Source of the DNA: Gongronella butleri
Lineage: Eukaryota; Mucoromycota; Mucoromycetes; Mucorales; Cunninghamellaceae
DNA: 64,000 nucleotides
NCBI GenBank assembly: GCA_025201375.1
Contig: JAIWZP010000005.1
Span: forward strand, 124,001-188,000
Direction: 5' to 3'
The notes under the pieces were generated by a model. It did no database searches and was not told the DNA's origin. It saw only the letters and a list, made by a program, of their open reading frames with translations. The first letter of the stretch is position 1. Every line of letters begins with the position of its first letter. The translations under genes and the position numbers were made by a program. Positions 1 to 10,853 of this stretch are shown in pieces.

Positions 1-353
1 GGCAAGTGGCAAGTGGCAAGTTTTTTTTGCGTACTGTAATGGAGTTTTTTTTTATGATATCATACGAACAGCAAAGCGATATTTTTTTCATACTGTAGAT
101 TCATACGTGTTTTTGCTGAAATTGCGGCTATCATGCGTACAGAAGACACACATACAGGCAGCCGCAGCGGCTCGGTAAGATGCTGTATGTCTGGATGCGT
201 CACTTGCTGTCAATGTGGCACAGTATTTCAGAAAGGTGAACATGCTTTTTTTATTTTTCGAGTTATGCATAATGACAAAAAATTGAGAAAGAACTGATCA
301 AAACAAGTTGGGTGGTAGTGGAGGCATGAGATGAGGGGGGATGCACGCATTAA
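1..353. other. Intergenic, no gene seen
   Basis: No convincing gene. The first 20 bases are three near-perfect copies of a GGCAAGT unit. Two TACTGTA heptamers occur within the first 110 bases, the same motif that is concentrated between 25.8 and 29.3 kb. The rest is probably the 3' flank of the La gene. Confidence 0.6.
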
Positions 354-1317
354 TCACTGATCAGCCTTGGTCTCGTCGTCGGCCTTGGCTTTCTTGTTTT
401 GCTCGTCGTCGGCCTTCTTGGTCTCGGGCGCAGCCTTTCGCTTGTTGTTGTTGGCGCGCAGAGGCGTGTTGTTGGTGAAAGCATTGAACGCCTTTTGATC
501 TTCACGCGTATACACACGGTCCTTGGCCGCGAATTCCTTTTCCTTCTTCTCGTAGTACGCTTTCCTGAAAAAAAAGAAGAAAAAAAAAGACGCGAATGAG
601 CCACTCGTAATTACCTTTTTATGCTTTCTTACTTTGGCATCAAGAGCAAGTCATTGTCCTTGAATTTGAGCGACATGGCGGCAACCTTTTCGGCCTCTTC
701 GGGGGTGGAGAACTCGACAAAGACACTGCCCTTGAACTTGCCCTTGCGCACACCAAACAAAACGCGGCGCATGCGCACAGCTAGCACCTTGCCGTACTGT
801 TCAAAGAATTCTTGCACTTCATCCTGCAAATTCAGCAAATCGGCAACCTTGTCGGCCGATTCCTCAGAGAGCTCAGGGATGTTTTTCTGTGGAAAAAAGA
901 GCGTGAGTGACGAATTGATGCGTCCATGCAGTGGTACATACGGCATAGATGGATCGGGCGTCGTGGTCGACTTGCTGGACAGGCGTCTTGCGGCGCAGCT
1001 TGTCGTTTGTCTCATTGATTTCAATGTGTTCAAGAGGACCCTCCTTGAGAGCGGCAACGACAGCGTCTTGATCTTCCGTCAACATCTTGATCTTTTTGAA
1101 ACCGGCGACATCGGCAATAGGGATCCCTGCAAAAAAAAAAAAAAATCGCGCATGAGTAAAACCGAGCGTTTTGAAATGGTCGATTTGAGCGATCAAGATC
1201 TGCTTTACAGCCGTCATTCTCCTTGTGCTTGTTCCAAAGGTAGCGATCGTGGGGCAAGTTAGAGTCGCTAAAGTAGAATTCGAACTGCTTGCGGATCTTT
1301 TCGTTGGTGGTGGCCAT
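354..1317 (-). CDS. LHP1: La-domain RNA-binding protein (La/Lhp1 homologue)
   Basis: La proteins bind the UUU-OH 3' ends of new RNA polymerase III transcripts (pre-tRNAs and others) in the nucleus and protect them. Four exons join in frame to 252 aa: 1209-1317, 942-1126, 633-886, 354-564. The La motif lies in residues ~5-85, with FYFSDSNLPHDRYLW followed across the first splice by NDGWIPIADVAGF. An RRM follows at ~110-190 (VRMRR and GSVFVEFST strands). The C-terminus is Lys/Asp-rich, with a KRKAAPETKK stretch that looks like a nuclear localisation signal. The length is close to yeast Lhp1 and lacks the second RRM of animal La. Divergent from the ArfGAP gene across 427 bp. The first intron ends in a long T-tract. 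Family assignment is firm; the symbol is by analogy with yeast. Confidence 0.93.
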
Positions 1318-1585
1318 GTTGTGCGCTGATTGTGGAAGAAAAAGGTTAAAAAAAAAAAAAGAGCGGGGCAAAAGTTTTTGTATGTGGATGGATCGAGCGT
1401 GGCTTTTTTTGGCAATCGACAGCGGGTGACCAAGCTCAGCAAGCGCGCCTTGCCCCGCCATCCAATGCGCGTCGACACGATCCAAGGCGTTTTTAATATG
1501 CGTGACAATGGGTCGCCATGGTCTGCCTCTCGGCCATTGCCATGACCAAGTATTTTTTTTAATATTTTTCGCTTTTTTTTTTTTC

Positions 1586-1599
1586 GTTGCCATGGCAAC
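1586..1599. promoter_or_regulatory. RFX-type X-box palindrome in divergent promoter
   Basis: GTTGCCATGGCAAC is a perfect 14-bp palindrome and equals the consensus X-box bound by RFX winged-helix factors (Crt1/Sak1 in fungi). It lies between two divergent genes: 269 bp from the La start and 146 bp from the ArfGAP start. Binding is inferred from the motif only. Confidence 0.5.
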
Positions 1600-1744
1600 C
1601 CGTTGGTTCATGCCATTGCACCTTTTTTAATGTACCTTTTTAGGCGGCGTGCGGCGCGGGAAAAAAAAGGGGGGTACGATGCCTTGATCTCTTGTCTCCT
1701 TTCTTTCACCTCTTTTTTTTTTTTAAAAAATTTATTACGTTTCT

Positions 1745-4700
1745 ATGCCTGCTTTAGACTTACGTGGGTGCCTCGAAGACTCGCCTACGTTTCGCAAGCG
1801 TATCAACTCGCACGAGGAGTCACTATCCAATTTTGAGGCGTCGCTCAAGACGCTGATCAAGCTGACACGTTCCCAAATAGACCTTGCCACCTGTACGTGT
1901 GCTTCCCCTCCCTCCTTTGTGTCTTGCCCCACTCACCATTTCTCTTGTCCTTGCTTGACAGCTTATAGCGAGCAGCAACAGCAGCTTGCCAAGGAGTTTT
2001 CCGCGTTTGCACACTCGCAAGATGATCCCATCGTCGGTAAGCTCGAGATGACACACCTTTTTTATTCCTCGCTCGCTGGTGGCACTCACACTGTTCCATA
2101 GCTTACGCGCTCGAAAAGTTTGGAAAGTCGCTCTATGAGGTGGAAAAGAGCCGTTCCATGCTGGTAAAACCCAAAAATGCGCACTTGAGAGAGATCACGC
2201 ATCGAATTGACTTTTTGCATGTTCGTAATAGACGGCTCACGTGGCCGACACATTCGTGCATCCCCTGGAGAACTTTGTCAAGCAGGTGATCCATCCGACA
2301 AAGGTAAAACACTGCGAAAATTCGGCCATACTGCGTGAAAAGCGCATTTCTGATGATTTTGACAGGATCTCAAGAAGCGATTCGAGAAAGCTAGCGATGA
2401 CGTCGACACGGCACTGGCGAAATACATGTCCAAAAAGCCAAAGGACGCGACGCTGCACGAGGTAAATCATATTTGGTCCAAGAAAAAAGGAAAATGCGTG
2501 TTTAACCATCACGTTCGTTTTGTTTTAGGCTGCACGCGATCTTGGAGACGCGCGCAAGGTGTTTCACCAGCTGTACTTGGAATACGTGTCGTCTTTGAAT
2601 GCCATTGAGGCGAAGAAAAAGGTCGACTATATGGAAAACGTATGCAATGACAACTTGATCCCTTCTTGTCCATGTTTTTTTTTTTTTTTTTTACCTCTTT
2701 TATTTCTTTCATTTCTCAACTGACAGGTCATGGCGTACATGTACACTGAGTCCGTGTTCCACCATCAAAGTTATGAAATTTTGAAGGACCTTGAACCTTA
2801 TATGCGTGATCTCACTGGTCTTTTGCACGACGTAAGTGAACACAAAAAAAAAATGTAAAGGCTCACTTTTTTTCTTCTTTGTCCTCTCAGTCACGGCAGC
2901 GCCACATTGAGGAGGCATTGGAAAGCGGCGTATATCAAGAGATTTGTGCACAAAATTCTGTTGACAGCTATCATCCTACGCAAGACAATGGATTTCACGA
3001 CATGCTGACCAATTCGTCGACAGGCAATCATGGCAAGTCCGGCTACCTGTTTGAGCGCAAGGGTGGCCGTGTGCTTCAAAGCTGGGTGCGAAAGTATTAT
3101 ACCATTGACGGCGAGGATCTGATTTGCACGTCGCGAGGGCCAAAGGTAGGCAAGGCATGACGAATTGCGCGCCCATCCGCTGACTCTTTTTGTTGTGAAA
3201 ACTCATATAGAGCAAGGATGAGGACCAGCCCGTTAGCTACAATCTGCGCGTATGCAGTGTAAAGACGAGCGACAGCTATGATCGGCGCTTTTGCTTCGAA
3301 TTGATCTCACCCATGAGGTAATCGGCGCGTCGTCATCACCTGTGCGTATCCACTTACGCGTTTTTCTCTCCCAGAGTGATTGTACTCCAAGCCGAAAACG
3401 AGCGCGATATGATGGAATGGGTTGACGCGGTCCGCACGGCCAATCAGCTGGCACTCAACTCGGACAAGGCGCCCACGCGCTCGCTCAAGGTGCCTGTGGA
3501 TGTCAAGAAGCCGGTAAATAGCAAAAGACACACTTGGATGCACGTGTCGACTGGCGTGTTTTATGATTGTTTTTCATTTTTTTTCACATTTTTATCCCAT
3601 TTTTTTTATAGCGCCAATCCGAGCTTGCGAGGCCGTCTGAGGACACGCGCCAGCTGTTGCTGCAATTACGATCAGCGCCGGGCAATGAGCTGTGTGCGGA
3701 TTGCGGCGCCAAGGATCCAGAATGGGCGAGCACTAATCTTGGCATCATTGTGTGCATTGAGTGTTCCGGCATTCACCGCAGCCTCGGCGTCCATGTCAGC
3801 CGTGTGCGTGCCATTGTGCTCGACAAGTGGGAAAAAGAGTCCATTGAGGTAAAAAAAAAAAAAAAATGTCATTGATCATACGACCATTTACCCCAATGCG
3901 TCCAAATTAGGTCATGCTCAAGCTCGGCAACACGGCGATCAATCGCATCTATGAAGAAAAGGTGCCGGCGCACATGGAAGTGTTCCGCATCCAACCCGCA
4001 TCCTCCAGGAACGAGCGTGATTTGTGGATCACGGAAAAATACGTGAAAAAGTCGTTTATCACGGAAGAGGCGGGTCAGGACGCGCTTTTCTGGGCGAGCC
4101 TGGTAGAGGACGACAACATGGCTGGGGCAATGCAAGCGCTGGCCAAGGGTGCCAACGTTGACTACAAGAATCCGGACGCAGACGAACAAACAGCTCTGCA
4201 TCGCATGGTGCAGCAGGGCAACGAGGTGGCCGTCGACTTTTTACTGCAATGGTCCGCCAATGTGAACGAGCAAGATATCCATGGTTATACCAGTCTCCAC
4301 TATGCCGCCACTTGCAACAATGTGCGCCTCGTCTTGTGCCTTTTGAAGCGACATGCAAAGGCGGACGTCAAGACAAAAGACGGAAAAGTAAGAGAAAAAA
4401 AACGACAAATTTTGGCCCAATTCCTCACCTTTTTTGTTCTAGACACCTCTTGATCTGGCCGTTGATCAGCAGAATGTACAAGCTGTGACGGCTCTGCGAT
4501 TGTTTGCCTTTGACAAGCTGCACAATGCGTCGCCAGCGAGCTCACTTGACTTTGGATTCCGAGAGGCCATGTCGTCGTTTCGGTCGCCAGGCATGGAGCG
4601 CCATCACAACTCTGCGCTCGACTTGCGCGCCACCGTCGTCGATCAAGAACCTGCGCCACCATCTCCTCTCCATCGCCCGAGTTCCACGGGCCCTGTCTAG
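1745..4700 (+). CDS. BAR-PH-ArfGAP-ankyrin protein (ACAP-like)
   Basis: This is a GTPase-activating protein for Arf GTPases acting at curved membranes in vesicle traffic. Thirteen exons join in frame to 713 aa: 1745-1892, 1962-2036, 2102-2163, 2232-2303, 2366-2461, 2529-2639, 2727-2831, 2891-3145, 3211-3317, 3375-3513, 3612-3848, 3911-4387, 4443-4700. Domains in order: a helical BAR region (~10-265), a PH domain (~275-375, starting [10 protein letters not shown] and ending [13 protein letters not shown]), an ArfGAP zinc finger [11 protein letters not shown]...CIEC (CX2CX16CX2C) with the conserved arginine in GIHRSLGVH, then ankyrin repeats ([32 protein letters not shown]). The C-terminal tail is Ser/Pro-rich. 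The domain order matches the ACAP/centaurin-beta family. It is the most intron-dense gene here. Assignment of the architecture is firm; the exact yeast orthologue is not. Confidence 0.92.
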
Positions 4701-4912
4701 ACAAAGTGTACTTTTATGCCCCCTTTTTTCTTCCCCCCTCCCATCTAATTGAAAGCGTAATAAAAAAAATACTCAATTCATGCAAAAAAAGAAAAAGAAA
4801 AAAATGGCTGGCCGGGGTGCCCAATTCTGGCGGGACAAGCCCTTTTTTTGAACAACCCCGCCCTTGTGCCCTGTTCTTCTTTTTCTTCCCTTTATTTTAT
4901 TCCTCTTACGCC

Positions 4913-5122
4913 GTAAGTATCCTTGACGACCACGCCAGCATCCGCACCAAAGGCACGATCCATGCGACAAGCATCATCTATCGCCACAGAGCAAATTGAT
5001 GCGAAAGTGTCGAGATTTGTGACGATTGAAGCCAATGGATGGATAGATGGATAGATGGATGGATGGATGGATGGATTTAAAGGATGGCACTCTTATAGTC
5101 TCTTTTTTTTTTCTTCTTTTAG
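4913..5122 (+). other. 5'UTR intron of eL31 with GGAT repeat array
   Basis: A consensus donor (GTAAGT) at 4913 and an acceptor (TTTTAG) ending at 5122, directly before the eL31 start codon, define a leader intron of 210 nt. At 5036-5077 it carries a GGATGGATAGATGGAT-type array on the sense strand. Comparable arrays sit in the first introns of the other two cytosolic ribosomal-protein genes here. The 5' exon ending at 4912 is inferred from the donor alone. Confidence 0.65.
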
Positions 5123-5655
5123 ATGGCTAAGGATCAAAAGACTACCAAGCGCTCGACTCTCGCTGACGTCGTGACCCGCGAATACACCATTCACATGCAC
5201 AAGAAGGTCTTTGGCCGGTACGTTTTGCTTTCTCGACTCATTTTTTATACAATTGACGCCTGGACCGCACGCCTGACGATTTTTTTCCTTTTTTTTTTTT
5301 TTTTTTAGCTCGCTCCGCAAGCGCGCCCCCCACGCCGTCAAGGTCGTCAAGGAGTTTGCTCAAAAGCAAATGGGCACCGCCGACGTCCGCTTGGACCCCG
5401 CGTTGAACAAGGCCTTGTGGTCGCGTGGTGTCAAGCACATTGACCACCGCATCCGTGTCCGCATTGCCCGCAAGCGTAACGACGACGAGGATGCCAAGGA
5501 GAAGCTCTACTCCTATGTCACCTATGTCCCCGTTGCCTCCTTCAAGGGTAAGAGCGAATTCAATCGCGTTTCCAATGCTGGTGCCACCTTTCTCATACAC
5601 ATACTCATCTTTTTTTTTCTTAGGTCTCGAGACCGCTGTCGTTGATGACGAGTAA
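5123..5655 (+). CDS. RPL31: 60S ribosomal protein L31 (eL31)
   Basis: A structural protein of the large cytosolic ribosomal subunit near the peptide exit tunnel. Exons 5123-5217, 5309-5547 and 5624-5655 join in frame to 121 aa, the usual eL31 length. Recognisable blocks are the N-terminal [29 protein letters not shown], and [17 protein letters not shown] followed by [16 protein letters not shown]. The second intron has a very long T-tract before the acceptor. The transcript appears to start in a pyrimidine-rich tract upstream of the leader intron, as is common for ribosomal-protein genes, but the start site cannot be fixed. Identification is secure. Confidence 0.97.
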
Positions 5656-5799
5656 ACTCGCCTCAATTGTTCATGGTTTCTGATTTTTGCAAAATAAAAC
5701 CCTCTTCCCATCTTATTGCTTTTTTCAACTTTGCTTGGTATTTTTTTTAATGCAACTTTACAAAAAATTGGGCTATAATACAGAGTGTGGTTCTGCCCT

Positions 5800-8261
5800 C
5801 TAAGCACGAGGTGGCAGAGGTGGCGGAGGGGGGAATTGTCGACGTGGTGGCAACGGAGGCTGTTCTGACACGGATTCGTACGAAATAGACGAGTCATCTT
5901 GAGGCTCAGGGGTCGGGATCGGTCGTTGAGACAGATTTGACAAGATGGGGACCGATTGAGAGAGTGGGGTGGGCATTGACGCGGGAGTTGACGCGTCGGA
6001 AGCGTTTGCATTGTCGGTAGGTGTCGTTGGGGATGGTTTGCTGTCGTCGTCGTCGTCTTGATCATCATCGTCGTCATCCTGTTGATGCAGAGACGCGTTT
6101 GACATGCGTCGGATCTCATTTTCATTGCATCGCCGGCGCATATCTTCGAGTTGATCGGCATATTGCATGAGGGATCGTTGGCGCTTCAATTGAAGTTCCT
6201 GTTGCTTGTGATCGCGCAGGTCATTGGCGAGCGTCTTACCCTTGGACAACAGGTACCCGGCCGCATTGTACAATTTGCGTCGCCGCGTTGACGACGTCGT
6301 CTTGCTGCTCGTCGTCTTTGCTGTCGCCGTCGTCCCCACACTCGTGCTCGAAGACGTGGACCGTGCGCTGCGCACCGACGCGCCATCATCCTGACTTCCG
6401 TCGCGGTCCATGTCACGTGAATTGGACGGGTCGTCATCGACCACAGGCTCACTTTCGTGTTTTTCTGATTTTTCGGACTTTTCGTGCTTTTCACACGTCT
6501 GTGGCGGCCGTGGCGGTGTCGGTGGGCGCATCGATAGTTCCGGTATAGTTGCTTCTTCCTTTTCGCTGCCATGGACTTGCCGGGCGACCGCCTCACTCGC
6601 CTAAAAATCACAAAATAGATAAATAAATAAGTTCGTCGTACCTTTCTTTTTCTTTTTCTTTTTTCTCTCTTTTTCATTACCTCTTCTTTTGATTCACTCT
6701 TTTTGCGCCTGGAGAACAAGAGGCGTGACCAGCGCCCAGAGGAAGAAGATGTGGGAGTCTGGCTAGGGATGGTGTCGCTGCTGTTGCTACTGTAGATGCT
6801 GCTGGTATCTTTGTCCTGCTGCTGGATCACAAACGATTGCTGCAAGGAGGTATCCATGGGATTGGGGCCTTGTGGGATGCCATTGTCGGCGTCATTGAGG
6901 TCGTCAACGAGATCATTGTCGTCATTAAAGATGCCGCCCTTGCCATCGGACCGCGCAAAAGGCACATCTTCCATGTTTGGGCACACCATGTTGTCTGTCA
7001 TCATGCGCCTGATTTTCGCCTCGATGATCTTGGTGACAAGCGCGATTTTCACATTGCGGTTGGAAACGGCAGGCACAATGGACCATTTCATAGTGGGCAT
7101 GGTGCAAAACCCGATCCAGTAGCGATTGCTGGGTGGCGGCTTGATTTTGAAGCGCACGGTGCCGGACAACGACTGCAGGGTGAGCGATAAAAGCAGAGGA
7201 ACGCGAATTGAAAACGCGCCGGCGGCATTGGCCTCAACAACGACCTTGAAACCGCCTTGATAATCGACCTGCGCGTCCAACACGAGCGTCCCATCCGCGT
7301 GCAGTGCAACCAGCTTGGGCTGCGTGATCAATGGCATGGCCATCCCTACATCCACGTCGCGCACTTGAATGTCGCCCAAAAATCCTGGCGTCTTCATCTT
7401 TTTCGTCTTTTTCGCAAGCGTCTCCAGCACATACTGCCTAAATCGACGCGTCTTGTAGATGGCCAGGAACGTGCGGCCCAGAACGGCATTAAACCACGGA
7501 ATGACCGTCGGTGCGCCCAATTCGTCCTTTTCGTTCTTGTCGTCCTTTTTGTGCTGCTGCTGTTGATGACCAATGGACGTGATGAGCGCGGCCACAGCCA
7601 TGGGATCAAAGGGGATCGCGTGGTAGCCCGGTGTATTGGCGTGACTGGTCGACATGAACGCAAAATACCAGTCTTCCTTGTCAATTGGCCGGCTACACGT
7701 AAAATACACAACGGCATCTTGAATTTTGTTGCTTTCTGATGTGGCTGTCGGCATGCTGGACACTTGGCTGCTGCTCTTGGTTGAAGACGACGAAGATGAT
7801 GCCGACGATGATGACGGGCTGCTGTTTGTGCTTGTTTTTCGCTCCAATTTCAATGCCACGGACCGACTAAAGAGAATATGCTCATTGCGCCCAGGCGGAT
7901 GCAACGACACGGTGTATTCCTCAAGGTCCATCACCCATTCGAGCTGTTGCTGCATTTCGTCCGCATACACTTTGAGTATTCCTTGCTTGAACACGCCAAA
8001 TCCCTCGCCCGCCTGCTTGGTGGTCCCCTTTTTCTTGCCAATATGCGACGTCTTGGGCTGGTAATTCGATGACAGCCGGATCCAGCCCTTCTTCGCGCCA
8101 AAGTTGTACGACGTGGTCACGTCCACCTCCTGAGGCCCACCCGTGCCGTCTAAAGGCGCCGGTGGCCCAACAGACACGTACAACTGCATCACCCACAGCA
8201 CCAAAGGCACAAAGGTGAACGCACCGAGGAAGTAGCATAGAAAGCCATACGCCCAGTCCAT
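5800..8261 (-). CDS. NVJ2: SMP-domain lipid-transfer protein (Nvj2/TEX2-like)
   Basis: SMP-domain proteins move lipids at ER contact sites; fungal Nvj2 sits at nucleus-vacuole and ER-Golgi contacts. Two exons, 6681-8261 and 5800-6600, give 793 aa. An N-terminal membrane segment (LGAFTFVPLVLWVMQLYV, ~12-30) is followed by a PH-like region (FGVFKQGILKVY... to CSRPIDKEDWYFAF) interrupted by a Ser-rich loop. The SMP domain follows (~270-480: WFNAVLGRTFLAIYKT, FLGDIQVRDVDVG, YQGGFKVVVEANA, RYWIGFCTMP). The last ~300 residues are low complexity: Ser/Thr, an Asp run, Glu/Lys repeats and Pro-rich ends. The order TM-PH-SMP matches Nvj2/TEX2. The start was chosen because the membrane segment begins there. 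No other ORF on this strand competes. Confidence 0.88.
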
Positions 8262-9005
8262 GTCAATTGCTGTCTGTCGCCAGGAAATAAGAGAAAAAGA
8301 AGAAGACAAGCAAAAAGAAAAAGAAAAAAAAGAGGGAAAAAAAGAAACAAAAAGAGGCGAAAGAAAAGAGGAACCAAAAAAAAAAAAAAAAAAAAAAAAA
8401 GGAGCAACGAGCAAGAGGGGAAGGGCCAAGATATCTTTCCCGCCGTGATTCCGTCCCCGCCCAGCCATTGAAACGGTTGCTTGGCCCACGCGCCAATTTC
8501 ATCCCTTCTTTTTTTCTCCCCCTTCACCCAACCCCCTCAACTTGCGTGCGGGCGCAATGCGTTTCTTGTCCATTGTCATGGGCCAGGGATACTCTTCAAA
8601 TCGCCCTGCCGCGCTAAAAAGTAATTAAAAAAAAAAGGGCTTGAAACGCCTGAAAAACGGCAAAAACAGAGCCGCCCGGCTCAGCATCAGCTGAAAATGG
8701 GCACACCGTCGAGCATGGATCACCTGCTGGCCCATGCTGCAAGTCAGGGTCCCAGCACAATCACTCACGTCACGATATTTTGCGCATGGAAGTGTCCTTT
8801 TTGGGCATGGCTAAAATTTCAAGGCGGCATTGCCCAGTGAACAAACAAAAAAAAAAAACAAATGGTTGCCACGTTGCTTGCTCTCCCTGACGACAATAAG
8901 AATGAATGGCTGGGAGATTCTATTCCTCCTTCATTGGCCGAGGAATTGCAAAAAAAAAAAAAAAAAAAAAACTAATCGCCCAAAGACAAAAAAGAAAGAA
9001 TCAGA
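8262..9005. other. Intergenic spacer with purine and A tracts
   Basis: About 740 bases without a recognisable gene. The first 150 bases are purine-rich (GAAA/AAAGA runs and a long A-tract near 8378-8400), probably the promoter and leader of the SMP gene. Two further A-tracts lie near 8845 and 8950. No conserved protein or RNA is seen. Confidence 0.5.
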
Positions 9006-9077
9006 TAGCTTGGCGTGGTTTCGATCCACGGACCTATGGGTTATGAGCCCATCGCTCTGCCTCTGAGCTACCAAGCT
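9006..9077 (-). tRNA. tRNA-Met (CAT anticodon, elongator type)
   Basis: A complete 72-nt cloverleaf is readable on the minus strand: 7-bp acceptor stem AGCTTGG/CCAAGCT with discriminator A, D arm GCTC...GAGC, anticodon stem ATGGG/CCCAT around loop CTCATAA (anticodon CAT), and T arm CGTGG/CCACG with loop ATCGAAA. No intron and no encoded CCA. A normal A-U-type first pair but no initiator-type anticodon-stem GGG/CCC triplet suggests the elongator, not the initiator, tRNA. Confidence 0.93.
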
Positions 9078-9291
9078 CCCGATGATTTTTAGTCCGAGGA
9101 GTTTATAATGATGCTTCTCCAATATTTTTTTGCCATTGATTTTGGCGTATTTAAGACTTCCTTCGTCTTTTTTAAACACTTTGGAGAGTGTCCAGACACA
9201 TTTTGTTTGGATTTTGAACAAAAAAGTGACTCATGCTTCGCCTTTTAGAGGGCAATTAGCCAATTACATATCTTTCTTAATTTGGAAACAT

Positions 9292-9305
9292 GTTGCCAGA
9301 GCAAC
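9292..9305. promoter_or_regulatory. X-box-like site upstream of defensin gene
   Basis: GTTGCC-AG-AGCAAC fits the RFX consensus of two half-sites with a 2-base spacer. It lies 326 bp upstream of the defensin start codon and 215 bp upstream of the tRNA. Function is inferred from the motif. Confidence 0.35.
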
Positions 9306-9560
9306 CCATCAAAAACAATGGTATCCACGTGGATGGAGTGCACTGTCGCTGTATTGGCAACCACCCCGAGGAAGGACGGGGAAGCATGAGTGAATGGGGG
9401 GTTGCGGCCGTCGGCTGCAATGAGGCTGTGCAACGCAGTGTTTGCTCTGGTTTTCGGGTTGCACATAATTAAAGTGTTGCAAGGAAAATCATGCCATCGC
9501 CCTGCATCATGCTGAAGATCCCACCTGTCGCCTTCATTGAGGACTCGTCTGTGGCGAGAC

Positions 9561-9567
9561 TATAAAT
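9561..9567 (+). promoter_or_regulatory. TATA box of defensin gene
   Basis: TATAAAT, 64 bp before the start codon, with purine-rich leader DNA in between. The distance fits a fungal TATA promoter, which is typical of inducible genes. Confidence 0.5.
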
Positions 9568-9630
9568 GAAGAGAAATCAAGAGGGAAAAAAAAAAGAGAG
9601 AGAGAGAGAGACAAGAAAAAAAAAAGAACA

Positions 9631-9831
9631 ATGAAACTTCCATTGGCCCCTTTGTTGCTCCTGTGTCTTCCCTCGCTCCTCGTGCTGGCTGATGCTCTGA
9701 TCATCGAGAAGCGTGACTATGGCTGCCCCGGCTACAAGCAAGACTGCGTCACCCATTGCAAGACGGAAAGGAAATTGCACTCGGGCTTTTGCTTCCCGCA
9801 GATTGCAGGTTACAAGTGTGTGTGCTATTGA
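9631..9831 (+). CDS. Secreted CS-alpha-beta defensin precursor (plectasin type)
   Basis: An intronless gene for a 66-aa secreted antimicrobial-peptide precursor. Residues 1-22 are a classic signal peptide (MKLPLAPLLLLCLPSLLVLA core). A very short pro-segment ends in a Lys-Arg pair at ~27-28, a Kex2 processing site. The predicted mature peptide of ~38 residues starts DYGC and has six cysteines in the pattern C-X6-C-X3-C-X10-C-X8-C-X-C. This is the cysteine-stabilised alpha-beta pattern of arthropod and fungal defensins, with the GFC gamma-core. The fungal peptide plectasin shares the C-X3-C, X10 and C-X-C spacings and such a maturation route; peptides of this family generally bind bacterial lipid II, but the target here is inference. 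A TATA box and an AATAAA signal flank the ORF, suggesting an expressed gene. A secreted effector with the same fold is the main alternative. Confidence 0.82.
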   Translation: MKLPLAPLLLLCLPSLLVLADALIIEKRDYGCPGYKQDCVTHCKTERKLHSGFCFPQIAGYKCVCY

Positions 9832-9863
9832 TAGGACATGGTGAGAGCGCATCTTACTGAATC

Positions 9864-9869
9864 AATAAA
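9864..9869 (+). terminator. Poly(A) signal after defensin gene
   Basis: AATAAA, 33 bp after the stop codon and followed by an A-run, the expected position for 3'-end formation of the defensin transcript. Confidence 0.5.
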
Positions 9870-10145
9870 AAAAAACATGTTGCTCATGAGCCATATGAGC
9901 AATAGTCAGTGATCAGAAATGAAGAGAAAAATGCAATTAAAAACTCACGAGTGACTGAAAGGACCTGGTGCGAGTTTATGACCTAATGTCAAGCATCACA
10001 TTGATGATTCTGAATGCCGCTAATTGGGTCATGCATTATTTAAAACTATGCATTTCTTCAAATTTTATCATTTGGATGCAGAAGATGGGCAATTGTGCTT
10101 TTAGCAATGGACCATCATCAATGTTATATTAGTGACAAGTGCTGA

Positions 10146-10853
10146 GCTTTTGCGCAAGCTGCAGTGCCCACTTGCCTAATTAGGCAGGTAATCGACAAAT
10201 TGCGCGTTTGCCGTGGATATGAGACTCAAGAAGGCTGTGGCGGACCTGTCGTTGCTGGACTTGAGGAGGATGACGGCTACTGCGATGAAGACACAATTGA
10301 CGACGATAAGTATGAAACAATGGTGAGCCCAGTGACAATCCCATCAGACATGTGTGTGCCTGAGATCAAGGTGGCGGTGATCGAGCAGCCAAAGGAACGA
10401 GACTACAAGACAGCCATAATTCACGCGTGCAGCCCGATGGATTGCCCAGAGACACACCAGCAGACCATCAAACTTGTGGAAGCGATGAATCTTTAACCGT
10501 TCTCGATAATTTTTCCAATTGGTCACGAACAAAGCGACCTTGCAGACCCTGCTGTGATCCGCCAAGTTGCCAACAAGCAATGCACCATCCGAATGCTGCC
10601 GCAAAAAAGCTGCCACGACGTCGGCAACAAAACGCCCATGCTTGGGCGCCTCGAACGTCAACTTTCAATTTGACACCAAGAATGTGCCTCCACAACGTGC
10701 AAGATCTCTGTCAACATGGAAAGCGTGACCAAAGCCCAGCAATTGGCCAAGGACGTGACAGCACAATGCATCAAGAATTCTGGCTACGTCAACCAGCTGA
10801 GGCAGCCAAACAGCAAATTTGATGACCCAACAACGTTCATTTTGGCAAACTAA
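10146..10853 (+). pseudogene. Broken gene for a cysteine-containing protein, unknown family
   Basis: One reading frame stays protein-like for 235 codons (10146-10850) but is interrupted by TAA at 10494 and TGA at 10671, and ends at TAA 10851. The first part has spaced cysteines and an acidic patch (EEDDGYCDEDTIDDDKY). The last part contains KQCTIRMLPQKSCHDVGNK and TTCKISVNM. Even cysteine spacing suggests a secreted protein, but no start codon or signal peptide is found upstream, where TGA 10143 closes the frame. No intron with consensus sites removes both stops cleanly. The likeliest reading is a decayed copy of an unrecognised gene next to the defensin. An unusual intron-containing gene is the alternative. 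Confidence 0.45.

Noticed and set aside
88..270. Minus-strand ORF of 60 codons at the window start
   Set aside because: No promoter, no domain and no codon bias; the DNA is low-complexity flank.
8189..8527. ORFs on the minus strand upstream of the SMP gene rich in Phe and Leu
   Set aside because: They come from translating purine-rich leader DNA (T-runs on the other strand), not from coding sequence.
10427..10822. 131-codon plus-strand ORF overlapping the broken gene
   Set aside because: The competing frame (10146-10853) is more protein-like at both ends; this one is Arg/Gln/Pro-rich and looks like an out-of-frame shadow.
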